Counted from the first letter of the stretch, positions 8,690 to 18,626 are shown. The stretch: 46,094 nt of DNA from an uncultured Bacilli bacterium (GCA_910587725.1 CAJUNG010000008.1:1-46094), one strand, 5' to 3'. Numbers and translations: made by a program. The notes: generated by a model from the sequence alone, not told the origin.

Positions 8690-8790
8690 TTTAGCAGAAT
8701 AAAATTAGCAGTCTATATAAAGTGATTCTTAATATCGCTTTGGGAAAAAGCTATTTTCTGGACTTTGGCATTAAGCGTTTTTTTCTAGTA

Positions 8791-8830
8791 AAAAATCTAT
8801 CGCGGCAAATTAGCGTCACAATAGATTTTT
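8791..8830. terminator. Bidirectional terminator
   Basis: Stem AAAAATCTAT (8791-8800) pairs with ATAGATTTTT (8821-8830) and has T-runs on both strands. It serves the converging genes 7847-8689 (plus) and 8836-9765 (minus). Confidence 0.8.
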
Positions 8831-8835
8831 TTTGA

Positions 8836-9765
8836 TTACTTTCGATATAAAGTATTTAAGTACAATTCATATAATTCCTTGTGCTTTTTCACGATAACTT
8901 CTAAAATAATTCCCGTTACCCATAAAACAATGGCTAAAGTTAAAAATACTCCTGCGGCAATTAATGTAGGAAATCTAGGAACGAGTCCGGTGTTGAAAAA
9001 CTCTAATAATACAGGAATTCCGAGTAGTAAGGAGAGAATGAGACAAAGGCTTGCAAATAAACCAAAGAAAAGGAATGGCTTGTACTCTTTAAATAACATC
9101 GCAATGGTCTTTAATACTTTAAGCCCATCACTATACGTATTCAGTTTAGAAACACTTCCCTCTGGACGGTCACGATAAGAAACAGGAATTTCCACAATTT
9201 TGAAATTTTTATCCACCGCATGAATAGTCATCTCAGTTTCAATTTCAAATCCTTTCGACAGTACAGGGAATCCCTTTACAAATTCATAACTAAATGCACG
9301 ATATCCTGTCATTATATCTTGAATATTACTTCGAAATAAATGATTGATTAAAAACCGGACAATTCTATTGCCAAAGTTATGAAAGGGTCTTTTATTTTCC
9401 TGAAAGTAAGTGCTAGAAAGACGGTCTCCTACAACCATATCGGCACGTTTTTCTAAAATTAAGTCACACATTTTTCGCGCATCTTCTTTTGGATAGGTAT
9501 CATCACCATCAATCATTAAATAGCAATCCGCATCGATTTCTCTAAACATGGTTCTGATGACATTGCCTTTTCCTTGACGATATTCCCGTCTTACAATCGC
9601 GCCATTTTCTTCGGCGATTTTTGCTGTATCATCAGTAGAATTATTGTCATAGACATAAATATCTGCTTCTTTTAATACATTCTTATAATCACTTACCACT
9701 TTCGCAATTGTTTTTGCTTCATTGTAGCAAGGAATTAAGACCGCAATTCTTTTTTTCTCACTCAT
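8836..9765 (-). CDS. Membrane GT2 glycosyltransferase (DPM1-like)
   Basis: The GT2 fold begins at residue 6 (IAVLIPCYNEAKTIAK). The metal site is DGDD at 86-89. The acceptor-side signature DIMTGYRAF and two C-terminal transmembrane helices (about 230-255, 268-292) are typical of polyprenyl-phosphate glycosyltransferases in surface polysaccharide loci. Length 309 aa is complete. It is separated from its upstream neighbour by about 100 bases containing that gene's terminator, so it is probably transcribed on its own. The sugar it carries is unknown. Confidence 0.85.
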   Translation of the reverse strand: MSEKKRIAVLIPCYNEAKTIAKVVSDYKNVLKEADIYVYDNNSTDDTAKIAEENGAIVRREYRQGKGNVIRTMFREIDADCYLMIDGDDTYPKEDARKMCDLILEKRADMVVGDRLSSTYFQENKRPFHNFGNRIVRFLINHLFRSNIQDIMTGYRAFSYEFVKGFPVLSKGFEIETEMTIHAVDKNFKIVEIPVSYRDRPEGSVSKLNTYSDGLKVLKTIAMLFKEYKPFLFFGLFASLCLILSLLLGIPVLLEFFNTGLVPRFPTLIAAGVFLTLAIVLWVTGIILEVIVKKHKELYELYLNTLYRK

Positions 9766-9844
9766 TATTTTTCACTCCTTACTTCTACTATTATCATACC
9801 AAAGAAAATCTTTAACGCAAAGACTTTTGTTTAATGTTACAAAA

Positions 9845-9875
9845 AAAATAGGAAGCTTTCCTTTTCCTATTATAT
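9845..9875 (-). terminator. Terminator after GT2 gene
   Basis: Stem AATAGGAA pairs with TTCCTATT, followed on the minus strand by a run of Ts (9840-9848). It closes the long operon whose last gene ends at 9870. Confidence 0.65.
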
Positions 9876-10631
9876 TTTTATCCTTTTGGCTTTCAATCCC
9901 TGAATTAAAATTTTAACGGTTCTTAAGATATTTACAAATAAACCAAATTTTATATGATTATTTTTTAAAACAAGTAATGATTCTTTAAAGCTTTTATAGT
10001 AACCTTTTAAACCATTAGTAGATTTTCCACCACTTCTCATATAAATTAAAACTTCCCTAATGTAACTTAAGCCAATATTATTTTTCATAATTCTTAGCAT
10101 AAAATCATAATCTGCTGCAACTTTATATTTTATGTTGTATAAACCATATTTGTCATAAATATCCTTTTTTACATAAAGTGTTGGATGTGGTGGATGCCAT
10201 CCTAATTGATAAGTCCCCTTATTACTCTTAAAAAATCTTTTAGGAACACTCATCGTTTCTGCATCCATAAATATCAAATCCGAATAAGTAGCATCACAAT
10301 TGTCTTTTTCAAACCGATCAACTATTGTTGCTAAAACCATGTTATTTGCAAATATATCATCAGCATTTAACAAGCCGACAACGGCTCCTGTAGACATTTT
10401 AATTCCTTTATTCATTGCATCATATAATCCTTTATCAGGCTCAGAAATCCATTTTAATTTTCCCTTAAATTTCTTTTCGTAATTTTGAATAATTTCTACT
10501 GTTTTATCTGAACTCTTTCCATCAATAATTAAGTACTCGAAATTTTGATAGCTTTGCTCTAATACAGACTTTAATGTATCTTCTATTGTCTTTTCAGAAT
10601 TATAACATACCGTAATTAATGATATTTTCAT
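9870..10631 (-). CDS. GT2 glycosyltransferase
   Basis: A soluble 253-aa GT2 enzyme starting SLITVCYNSEKTIEDTL, with NADD (89-92) as the metal site and the WHPPHPTLYVKK and DYDFMLR segments typical of the branch that acts on growing surface polysaccharide. It has no membrane helix. Its ATG overlaps the stop of the Wzx-like gene by four bases (ATGA), so the two are translationally coupled. It is the last gene of the minus-strand operon. Donor sugar unknown. Confidence 0.85.
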   Translation of the reverse strand: MKISLITVCYNSEKTIEDTLKSVLEQSYQNFEYLIIDGKSSDKTVEIIQNYEKKFKGKLKWISEPDKGLYDAMNKGIKMSTGAVVGLLNADDIFANNMVLATIVDRFEKDNCDATYSDLIFMDAETMSVPKRFFKSNKGTYQLGWHPPHPTLYVKKDIYDKYGLYNIKYKVAADYDFMLRIMKNNIGLSYIREVLIYMRSGGKSTNGLKGYYKSFKESLLVLKNNHIKFGLFVNILRTVKILIQGLKAKRIKI

Positions 10632-11872
10632 ATTTTTTTCTCCTCACTTCTCATTTCTCTTATATTTCTTAATTGATATTTTAAAAGGGTGAAATAGAGA
10701 ATAGCCTCTAGAAGCATTGCCGATAAATAACTAATCGATGCCCCTAGAATAAAATAATTTTTTACTAAAATTGCAGATAAAACTCCTGCGACAACTGCTG
10801 TTATCAATACAACAAAAACTTGACAAAAGGTTTTTCTTAGAGCAATTAACACATAAGACATTAAAATAGAAAAACCATAAAATAATGCTCCTACCATAAT
10901 TAGTAAAAAGGAAAATTTATATTCTTTTAGATCCATTCCATAAAGGATTTCTAATACAGGTATTCCTAAAAAACAAGCACAAAGTATAATCCCTAGCCCT
11001 AATAATCCCATAAGAGTAAGAAGTTGAAAAACTATTTTTTTCACCTCTTTTTCCTGATTTTGATAAAACGACTTAGAAATTTTTGTTAAAAATGGATGAA
11101 TGATAAACTGACTTAATAGAGACATTACCGTAGCTGGCATCACAATAATTCCAAAGACTGTCTGCATTTCTTCTGTCAAATAAGTATCTATTGCATATCT
11201 TGGTGCATTTATCACATAAAGAGAAAGAAAAGAAAAGAGAAAAGTATTAAATCCGGCTTTTAATAGTTCTTTATTTTTTTTCAAAGAAAATTTTGTTTTG
11301 GTGAATTTTAATTTTTTTAGGTACTTTTGATCGTAGATAATAAGGAAAAATAAATAATACAAATTCAGCATCATAATAGAAAAAGGCAAGCTTTTTGTGA
11401 TAATATCAATTAATAAAAATATCAAATAAGTAGATATAGCACGAATTGTCATACTTTTTCCTACAAAGTCTAAATGTTCATTTTTTTGAAAAATACCGTA
11501 GAACGTCTCTTCTAATGTCTCAATACATTTAAAAAGACATAATAAGATTAAAATTAATGATTTTCTAATATCATATTCTCTTAATAAGCAAAAAATAATT
11601 GCAATTATCATCATAATCAAAGAGGTAGTCACTCTATTATATAAGTAATCACTATCACTATTATTTTCTTGAATATCCGTTGCTTGAAATGCTCTTGTAG
11701 AGTAAATGCTGATAGCAAAAAATAGACATGCTGTAGCAAATGAATAGCTGAATATTCCTGCTTCATTTATCCCATTTATTCTTGTTACTATAATCAAAAA
11801 AACTAAAGAACTTAAGGCGTTGACTGTAGAACCTATCGTATTCCATAGAATTTTTTTATGTTCATTTTTCAT
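10628..11872 (-). CDS. Wzx-like polysaccharide flippase (MATE/MOP superfamily)
   Basis: A 414-aa polytopic membrane protein with about 12 hydrophobic helices spread along the whole length. The opening KILWNTIGSTVNALSSLVFLIIVTRINGINEAGIFSYSF is cut here to the family pattern: an N-terminal helix followed by E/D-x-G-x-F/Y. This is typical of oligosaccharide flippases that turn undecaprenyl-linked repeat units outward. It sits between glycosyltransferases, as Wzx genes do. The locus also encodes a Wzm/Wzt-like ABC exporter, so two export routes may coexist. Start and length are ordinary. Confidence 0.8.
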   Translation of the reverse strand: MKNEHKKILWNTIGSTVNALSSLVFLIIVTRINGINEAGIFSYSFATACLFFAISIYSTRAFQATDIQENNSDSDYLYNRVTTSLIMMIIAIIFCLLREYDIRKSLILILLCLFKCIETLEETFYGIFQKNEHLDFVGKSMTIRAISTYLIFLLIDIITKSLPFSIMMLNLYYLFFLIIYDQKYLKKLKFTKTKFSLKKNKELLKAGFNTFLFSFLSLYVINAPRYAIDTYLTEEMQTVFGIIVMPATVMSLLSQFIIHPFLTKISKSFYQNQEKEVKKIVFQLLTLMGLLGLGIILCACFLGIPVLEILYGMDLKEYKFSFLLIMVGALFYGFSILMSYVLIALRKTFCQVFVVLITAVVAGVLSAILVKNYFILGASISYLSAMLLEAILYFTLLKYQLRNIREMRSEEKKI

Positions 11873-11881
11873 AACAACCCC

Positions 11882-12469
11882 TTATATTTTAGAATAAACA
11901 TGCAAAAAAATTTTATCTAAATGCACTTTTTTTAGAAAGCAAAAAATTGAAATAATCCATTTTACTAAGAATTGCTCTCCCTCATTTTTAAAAATGCCTT
12001 GATATCGGTTTCTTTTCCGAATTTCCTTTACACTTTCATACCACGACCACAATTTTTCATAATCTTTATCAATTTCCTTATTCTCGACTTTTTTTGAAGA
12101 AAAAAGTAAACAATATAAAGTACTTCTCAAATAAAAATATTCTAGTAATTCACAATTTATATGAGAATATCCCGATAACTTTTCCTCAATCTTTGTTAAA
12201 GTAAAAATCAAATCGTCCGTATACTTTAATCCTTCATTTCTAGTTTTGCTAACACCTTGATTTTCTCTTGTATATATTTTAATTCGTTCTGGATATTTTC
12301 TTTGATATTCTTTCATTTTTTCCAAAGAGTCATCTTTAGAACCATCATCAATTAAAATTAATTCATAATTTTGATAAGTCTGTCTTAAAACACTTTCTAG
12401 TAATATTTTTAGTTTATCTGATGCATTATAGATAGGAACAATGCTGGATATTTTAGGATTTTTTTTCAT
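11882..12469 (-). pseudogene. GT2 glycosyltransferase with internal deletion (lacks DxD region)
   Basis: The first about 82 residues are an ordinary GT2 start (SSIVPIYNASDKLK...ILIDDGSKDDS...ENQGVSKTRNEGLKY). In intact relatives the next segment carries the metal-binding DxD and the acceptor-binding half (about 100-130 residues). Here the reading frame passes directly into TDDLIFTLTKIEEKL, which resembles the C-terminal tail of the same enzymes. The result is 195 aa, against about 320-340 for the family. The frame is kept, so a protein may still be made, but it should lack catalytic activity. The neighbours are intact and their spacing is normal, so I read this as an in-frame internal deletion. 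Confidence 0.65.
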
Positions 12470-12815
12470 GTATTTCCACTTCCTTTACTTTCTGCTTCAA
12501 TAAGGATATCTCTTGAATTAGTAGAATCATTTTTTTTCTTTGGTCTGACACAATCATCGTTAGTACTAATGTAATATATAACAGCAAAATTAAAAATATA
12601 GCAACTACTAAATTAGATAATACTTCAAATCCAATTCTATTTGCAATTCCACTTGAGAAACTAGGTGTCAAAGCGACGAAAAAGAGTATAATAGAAGACA
12701 GTATCCAAACTAATGCATATTTTATGGGGATTTTTTTACTTCTTAAGAACCCAATAATAATAATAAATAAGCCCAAGGAAAATATAAAAATAGCAAGTCT
12801 TAAGTTCCAACTCAT
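12453..12815 (-). CDS. DUF2304 small membrane protein (GacJ-like)
   Basis: A 120-aa protein with three hydrophobic segments (about 5-25, 32-50 and 65-90) and a charged C-terminal tail predicted to coil (LLIQEISLLKQKVKEVE). This is the layout of DUF2304 proteins, which are encoded beside polyprenyl-phosphate GT2 enzymes. In group A Streptococcus GacJ binds and stimulates GacI. Here the start overlaps the end of the GT2 gene by four bases (ATGA), which supports a complex with that enzyme. The end overlaps the next gene by 17 bases. Confidence 0.75.
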   Translation of the reverse strand: MSWNLRLAIFIFSLGLFIIIIGFLRSKKIPIKYALVWILSSIILFFVALTPSFSSGIANRIGFEVLSNLVVAIFLILLLYITLVLTMIVSDQRKKMILLIQEISLLKQKVKEVEIHEKKS

Positions 12816-13528
12816 CTTTCTTTACTCCTCTCTATAATCAATATTGACAAAATAACATTAATCATATAGTAAATGCTTTTCCAACTGGTAATAGAAGAGG
12901 TACCTCCCTCTCTTGAATGCATTTTTGCAGGGATTTCCTCAATTCGATATCCTTTTTTTAAGGCATATACGGTAGAAATTGGTTCAGGATATTCTGTTGG
13001 ATAATCTTCAGAAAAACTTTCTATGATATTTCTATTCACTGCGCGAAATCCTGAAGTAGTATCTAAAATTGTTTTCTTAGTCTTCAATTTAATCACTAGG
13101 GAAATCAACTTAATTCCACATCTTCTCATCAGACTAGATTTAAAATTATCTTTTTCTTTTAAAATGAATCGAGAGCCGATGGTCATATCTGCCGTATTAT
13201 TTATTATTGGTTTTAACAAAAATTCAATCGATTTTACATCGTGTTGTCCATCTCCATCAAACTGTACTGCGATATCATAATAGTTCTCTAGTGCATACTT
13301 ATATCCTGTTTGCACTGCTCCACCAATTCCCAAATTATGAATTAAAGTGATATGCGGAACTCCATTCCTAGTTAAAATATCTTCTGTTGCATCTGTTGAA
13401 CCATCATTGATGACAAGATAATCATAAATTATTTTACTTTTTTGATTAAAAGATTTTATTTTTTCTATTGTTTTCAAAATTGTTTCCTCTTCGTTGTATG
13501 CTGGTATAATGAGTATTATTTTGTTCAT
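12812..13528 (-). CDS. GT2 glycosyltransferase, DPM1/GacI-like
   Basis: A 238-aa GT2 enzyme of the dolichol-phosphate-mannose-synthase branch. It starts KIILIIPAYNEEETI and has DGDGQHD at about 91-97, plus a TSGFRAVNR acceptor motif. It has no C-terminal membrane helices of its own. The adjacent DUF2304 protein probably provides membrane attachment, as GacJ does for GacI. ATG 13528 is used because GGAGGAAG precedes it; the ATG at 13549 lacks such a site. It would load a sugar onto undecaprenyl phosphate for a later transfer outside the membrane. Confidence 0.8.
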   Translation of the reverse strand: MNKIILIIPAYNEEETILKTIEKIKSFNQKSKIIYDYLVINDGSTDATEDILTRNGVPHITLIHNLGIGGAVQTGYKYALENYYDIAVQFDGDGQHDVKSIEFLLKPIINNTADMTIGSRFILKEKDNFKSSLMRRCGIKLISLVIKLKTKKTILDTTSGFRAVNRNIIESFSEDYPTEYPEPISTVYALKKGYRIEEIPAKMHSREGGTSSITSWKSIYYMINVILSILIIERSKER

Positions 13529-13562
13529 ACTTCCTCCACTCAATTTCATTTATGTGACTAAC

Positions 13563-15659
13563 TTATTTTCCACAATTCGTTTGAAAAATCATTAAATTAT
13601 CTTTTCCATAAATTTTTTCAAATTGAATATTTTTATTGTTATATTCTTCTAAATTTTTTTCGCTTACAATATAAGTCGCTTCAAAAGAGCAAACTTGATT
13701 TTTATTTACACGGATTTGGAATGAATCTGGTGCTAAGAGATGAAAAGAAGTTTCTTCTTCAGTAATACTTATCATTACATGTGCATAGCGATTGTATACT
13801 TCTTCATGTGCTTTTTCTGCATCAAATTTTTCCCATAATTCAAAGTTTGGATAATAATTTGTAGAGTTAATTACTCTTGCCCCGTTTGCTAAAATATAAC
13901 TTTGAACATGAATCGGTGCGTCAACGGACATCCATTTAGCCTTTTTGTCCTTTTCTACAATTTTTTGAATCTCTTTTCCTATGGGCTTTTCAAAAATTAC
14001 ATTAAGTCCTTTCGAGAGTGGATGAACACTCATGACAATATAGAGTGATACGCCAATTGAAAGAAAGGCAAAGTAACGATTAGTTTTATAATTGTTTTCT
14101 AAAATGAAGATAAAAAATAACGTAAATAGTAAGGTTGCAAAACAGGTTTGATTACTTGTTAAATAGCCTGCTAGACTATGATTGACAACAAAAATAGAAA
14201 ATAGTATTAACAACATGCTTAACCCAATAGATATCCATCTGCGTTTTTTATCGGTTTTCTTGTTTTCGTAATGCGATAGTATATAAATTGTTAAAATTGT
14301 AAATATCACTTCTACTGTCATAATCGATCTTTCCGGAGTTGACATGCTAAGTAGCGTTATCTTGCTTAAGAGTGGTAATTCAATAAAATTCCAAATCCCC
14401 ATAAGAAAAATTAAAATAACCATGATAATCAAAAATATATCATATTTTTTTTCTTTTTTATTTTTGATAATATAGTAAATTGCCATAATTAAGGGAATTG
14501 GAAAAAAACTAAAATATGCACTAAATTCGCAGGGATTTCCGATTTTTGCTCGCCCATAAAAAAGAGAAGAAATATAATAAAAGTACATCGGCCAGCCATT
14601 TCCACCTGATGCACTTCTTGCTCCAGGATAAACTGTAGACATCATTCTTTCTATTGTTGTTGTTGAGGTTAGGATAGCAGGTACTACAATGGCTAACAAA
14701 GTTACAAACACGGGAATTAAATAAATTAAATCTTTTACTCTTAATTTTTCTTTATTTTTATAGAGAATATAAATCACTAATCCTAAAAATAAATATCCAT
14801 AGGTTAATTGCCACGCAGGATATAAAATCATAATATACATGCTTCCCACCCAACCAAATAAGAGGGAAATCAATAGTTTTTTTGATTTTTTTTCTTTTTC
14901 AAAAAAATGATTTAGAAGGACAATCGCCCAACTTCCATAGGCCATAAAGGATGGTGAGTTCCACCACTGCATACCAGGAGCAAAAAGGATAAGACATGTC
15001 CCTGCTAAGGAAAGAAGCTTTTTCTTTTCAGTTAAAATTAAAAATAATTCTAAAATACCAAAAAAGGCTATAAAGTAAGGTAAAAACCAATAAAGTGAGT
15101 ATGCTCTTTCAACATCTAATAGAAAAAAGCCCAATAATCGCGGATTTGATAATACAGAAATATTATATGTTGGTAATTGCGGGAACATAAGAACTGTTTT
15201 ATCTTGTGCCATTAATGCAGAATTGATGATTTGATAATTTTGAAAAGTTTGATTCAAAATTGCTGGTGTATCTACTAGAAACTCATCACTTCTAATAAAT
15301 CTTGGCGTTCCTATAATTGGTGCACTTTCTAAGATAGGAAAGGAGGGTTCAATGATATCATTATAGATATAGATAGAGGAAGAATGATATTTTCCTAAAA
15401 CAAGGTATAATAAGAAAAGTAGGCCAATCCAATATCGTTTTTGAAAACAGAACTCACTCATTTTTTTTGTTCCAAAATATAAATTTAGTGATAAATATAT
15501 ACCAATAATAGCCTCTAATAGAAGAAAATCTAGAGGAAAAGTCCTGTCTTGATACATTTGATAACCTTGTCCTATTAAAAATGGTGTGAAAAATAGTAAG
15601 ACCATTCCCACTTTTTTCACTAGATTAATTCTATCTTTTTTTTCTAATTTCATTAGCAT
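13563..15659 (-). CDS. Large polytopic membrane protein, possibly GT-C-type glycosyltransferase
   Basis: A 698-aa protein with about 13 hydrophobic helices. After the first three helices a long hydrophilic loop (about residues 85-185) contains FIRSDEFLVDTP, with acidic residues placed as in the first extracytoplasmic loop of GT-C enzymes. A C-terminal soluble domain (about 555-698) follows the last helix. GT-C enzymes use lipid-phosphate sugars to decorate polymers outside the cell. The gene lies directly upstream of the DPM1-like and DUF2304 genes that would make such donors, much like GacL beside GacI/GacJ. Family assignment is tentative. ATG 15659 or 15653 could be the start. Confidence 0.6.
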   Translation of the reverse strand: MLMKLEKKDRINLVKKVGMVLLFFTPFLIGQGYQMYQDRTFPLDFLLLEAIIGIYLSLNLYFGTKKMSEFCFQKRYWIGLLFLLYLVLGKYHSSSIYIYNDIIEPSFPILESAPIIGTPRFIRSDEFLVDTPAILNQTFQNYQIINSALMAQDKTVLMFPQLPTYNISVLSNPRLLGFFLLDVERAYSLYWFLPYFIAFFGILELFLILTEKKKLLSLAGTCLILFAPGMQWWNSPSFMAYGSWAIVLLNHFFEKEKKSKKLLISLLFGWVGSMYIMILYPAWQLTYGYLFLGLVIYILYKNKEKLRVKDLIYLIPVFVTLLAIVVPAILTSTTTIERMMSTVYPGARSASGGNGWPMYFYYISSLFYGRAKIGNPCEFSAYFSFFPIPLIMAIYYIIKNKKEKKYDIFLIIMVILIFLMGIWNFIELPLLSKITLLSMSTPERSIMTVEVIFTILTIYILSHYENKKTDKKRRWISIGLSMLLILFSIFVVNHSLAGYLTSNQTCFATLLFTLFFIFILENNYKTNRYFAFLSIGVSLYIVMSVHPLSKGLNVIFEKPIGKEIQKIVEKDKKAKWMSVDAPIHVQSYILANGARVINSTNYYPNFELWEKFDAEKAHEEVYNRYAHVMISITEEETSFHLLAPDSFQIRVNKNQVCSFEATYIVSEKNLEEYNNKNIQFEKIYGKDNLMIFQTNCGK

Positions 15660-15684
15660 CCTCTCCTATTCGCATTATTGTTTT

Positions 15685-17838
15685 CTACTTTTTCTTTTTA
15701 TCTAATCTAAAGTCACGTCCTAAGCTGTAATTTGGATTATAGAAACGGTCTCTTGTTAATTTTTCTTTCCACTTATTTTTCATATATTCTGTTTCTTCCT
15801 GAAGTCTTTTGAATTTTTCTGTCGTCGTATCAAGACCTCTGGTTTTAGATTCAAAATGCATAAGTGTCACTTGGGGTAAAAAGATATTGTAATATCCTTT
15901 TTCTAATAATTTCATATTGAAGTCCACATCATTATACGCCACTTTTAACTCTTCTTCTAACCCGTTAACTTCTTCATATTTTTTCTTGTCAATCATTAAG
16001 CAGGCCGCAGTTACTCCACTATAGTTATAGGGAATTAACAATCTACCAAAGGTTCCATAGTTACTTGCTTCTACTTCTGGATACGCATGTGCTGCAATTC
16101 CTCCGATTCCTAAAATGATACCTCCATGTTGAATTGTTCCATCTGGATAAAGTAGTTTTGCTCCAACTGCCCCAATATGTTTTCTAGAAGCATACCCTAG
16201 CATGATTTCGATAAAGTTTGGGGTGATGACTTCTGTATCATTATTTAATAGCAAAATGTAATCACCACTCGCTTTTTTTACTGCTTCATTGTTTATCTTC
16301 GAATAGTTAAATTCATAATTTGCTTTCATCACTTTGAAATTTTTATGTTTCTTTTTGTAGTTTTCTAGTAAGTCTTTGGTTTCTTTTTTTTCGCTTTTAT
16401 TATCTACCACGATAATTTCGAAATTTTTATATGTCGCTTTTTCATAAATCGACTTTAAACATTGATTTAAGATTTTGGCATTATCTTTCGTTGGAATGAT
16501 AATGGATACTTTGGGATTGTTTTCCACCTCATACTCAACAACGTAATGTGCTGCATTGATTGGTGCTGTTACAGACCCTTTTTCTTTTCTTCTTTTTAAT
16601 GCTTCTTCTACTGCTTTTCTTCCATTTTCTATCGCATATCCTTTGCTATCAATCGTGACTGCTGTAGAACCTGGAACCTTTCTCCAATGATACAATACTT
16701 TTGGTAAATGATAGATTTTCTTTGTTTCTTCGGTAAAGCGGAGAACGAGGTCAAAGTCTTGTGCCCCTACAAATTCACTTCTAAATCCACCAATTTTCTC
16801 TAAAATCGTTCTTCTAAAAAAACTAAAATGACAAATATAATTTCCACCAAGTAATGTGTCTGGAGAAAAATCTGGCTTAAAGTGTGGGTCACAAAGTGTT
16901 CCGTCCATTTCCATTTTATCCTCATCAGTATATATCATATCTAACGTTTTATCTTGATTTAATACTTTTACTACTTCATATAGAGCATTTTCTGGTATAA
17001 CATCATCATCGTCCATAAGTGCCACAAATTCTCCCTTAGCAATTTCAATTGCAGAGTTTGTCGCTTTGGATATATGACCATTTTCTTTACGGTATACGAC
17101 TCTAATTCTTTTATCCTTTTTTTCATATTCTTTTAATGTATCTATAGTTTCTTTTTTCGTCGATGCATCGTCTGCTAAACATACTTCAAAATTTGGATAT
17201 CGTTGATTTAGAATCGAATCTAGACAGTCCTTTAAAAATTCACGCTCGATATTGTAAACAGGAATGGCAATCGAGATTAGAGGATTATAGGAAAACTCTT
17301 CAATGGGTTCTTCTTGGTTATTTTCCCTAATCCATTGGTTATATTCTTTGGCGTTGAATGGATTATAGTATAAAGCATCTTCACCACCCTTTAATTTTAC
17401 TTTTATCGCTTCTATGTATTTTGGCCATAAAGATGGTGGGATTAAAAAGTGATGTTCTCTCCAAGCCAAGCGAATTCCTTTATATAAAGTGTAAAATATA
17501 TATCGAATTATTCGGATTACTTTATAATTTATAAAATTTATCCATTTTTCTTTCCCTTTCGCCTTGATTCTTCGTAATATCATATTTTTGGTATCACAAA
17601 TTAAATACTCCTCTTTTTTTGACCGCACGAAGACTTGAATCCTTTTATCTTTTCTACTTAAAATTTTTTCTATAAAAAATCTTGTTCCGTTACTTTCAAG
17701 TTTAAATTCTTCCTCTTTTCCATCAATTTTTAATATAAAATGATAGTCCTCTAAAAGGACAGTACCTTTCAAGATAAATTTGGGATTTTTAATTCCCACA
17801 ATTCGTTGTTCATCGATTCCTAAAAAACTATACTTCAT
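15685..17838 (-). CDS. Bifunctional glycosyltransferase with two GT2 domains
   Basis: A 717-aa protein. Residues 1-130 form a beta-rich N-terminal domain and an amphipathic segment (about 100-125). The first GT2 domain spans about 186-400 (ISIAIPVYNIE, DDDD at 276-279, GAQDFDLVLR). The second spans about 443-700 (VSIIIPTKDNA, NND at 532-534, NDVDFNMKLLEKGY). Tandem GT2 proteins of this build often polymerise rhamnan or alternating disaccharide backbones. With rfbA and rfbC nearby, a rhamnose-containing backbone is a reasonable inference, not proven. Both active sites look intact. Confidence 0.85.
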   Translation of the reverse strand: MKYSFLGIDEQRIVGIKNPKFILKGTVLLEDYHFILKIDGKEEEFKLESNGTRFFIEKILSRKDKRIQVFVRSKKEEYLICDTKNMILRRIKAKGKEKWINFINYKVIRIIRYIFYTLYKGIRLAWREHHFLIPPSLWPKYIEAIKVKLKGGEDALYYNPFNAKEYNQWIRENNQEEPIEEFSYNPLISIAIPVYNIEREFLKDCLDSILNQRYPNFEVCLADDASTKKETIDTLKEYEKKDKRIRVVYRKENGHISKATNSAIEIAKGEFVALMDDDDVIPENALYEVVKVLNQDKTLDMIYTDEDKMEMDGTLCDPHFKPDFSPDTLLGGNYICHFSFFRRTILEKIGGFRSEFVGAQDFDLVLRFTEETKKIYHLPKVLYHWRKVPGSTAVTIDSKGYAIENGRKAVEEALKRRKEKGSVTAPINAAHYVVEYEVENNPKVSIIIPTKDNAKILNQCLKSIYEKATYKNFEIIVVDNKSEKKETKDLLENYKKKHKNFKVMKANYEFNYSKINNEAVKKASGDYILLLNNDTEVITPNFIEIMLGYASRKHIGAVGAKLLYPDGTIQHGGIILGIGGIAAHAYPEVEASNYGTFGRLLIPYNYSGVTAACLMIDKKKYEEVNGLEEELKVAYNDVDFNMKLLEKGYYNIFLPQVTLMHFESKTRGLDTTTEKFKRLQEETEYMKNKWKEKLTRDRFYNPNYSLGRDFRLDKKKK

Positions 17839-17851
17839 ATTTTCCCTCCTG

Positions 17852-18622
17852 CTATACTTGTTCCGCGAATCCTCGCTCTAATTTTCTAAATATTTTTATG
17901 GAAATTCCTAATAAAAGAATGCTTAAAAGGAATGTTCCCATCAACATTGTCATATTTGGACTAACTTGGTAATAGAGGATATCTCGATAGCTATTAATGA
18001 TTGTTGCCATCGGATTAAACTGGATTAACCATTCCATTTTACTGCCAATAAATAAGTCTTTTGCATAAAGAATGGGCGTGGCATAAAATAACATTTGTAC
18101 AATAAAGTTAACGATGTATTCTAAGTCCCGAACATAAACATTAATCGCACTAGTAATAAAAATTGCGGCAAGACTTAAAAGATATTGGATAAAAATAATG
18201 AGCGGTAGATAAAGAAGATAGATACTAACACCTATCCCACTAAAAATAAGGAATAAAAATATGATGATACAAGAAATCAAAAAGTTAATCAGTCCACTAG
18301 TGGCAACAGATATTGGTAATATCTCTCTTGGAAAATAAACTTTTTTGATAATTCCCGCATTGGCTAATACACAAAAAGTTCCTTGACTAATGACGGTAGT
18401 AAAAAAGTTCCATGGAAGAATTCCAATAATTAGGAAGGTCACATAGTGTTCTTGGGTATTTTTTAAAATGAAAGGAAACACAATCGCATAGATTAATACG
18501 GAAAGAAGTGGATTTACAAATGACCATAGTACACCTAAAAATGACCCCTTATATTTTCCACGAATATCCTTTTTGATATTGCTTTTTAATAGTTCTCTAT
18601 ATTCATATAATCGCTTTATCAT
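17852..18622 (-). CDS. ABC polysaccharide exporter permease (Wzm/TagG/RgpC-like)
   Basis: A 256-aa membrane protein with six predicted helices, starting with a cytoplasmic amphipathic segment (RLYEYRELLKSNIKKDIRGKYKGSFLGVLW) that is cut at the characteristic G-S-x-L-G-x-L-W. It is the permease half of the ABC-2 exporter that moves finished lipid-linked polysaccharide or teichoic-type polymer out of the cell. The ATPase gene ends four bases upstream. Full length for the family. Confidence 0.85.
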   Translation of the reverse strand: MIKRLYEYRELLKSNIKKDIRGKYKGSFLGVLWSFVNPLLSVLIYAIVFPFILKNTQEHYVTFLIIGILPWNFFTTVISQGTFCVLANAGIIKKVYFPREILPISVATSGLINFLISCIIIFLFLIFSGIGVSIYLLYLPLIIFIQYLLSLAAIFITSAINVYVRDLEYIVNFIVQMLFYATPILYAKDLFIGSKMEWLIQFNPMATIINSYRDILYYQVSPNMTMLMGTFLLSILLLGISIKIFRKLERGFAEQV

Positions 18623-18626
18623 GTTT

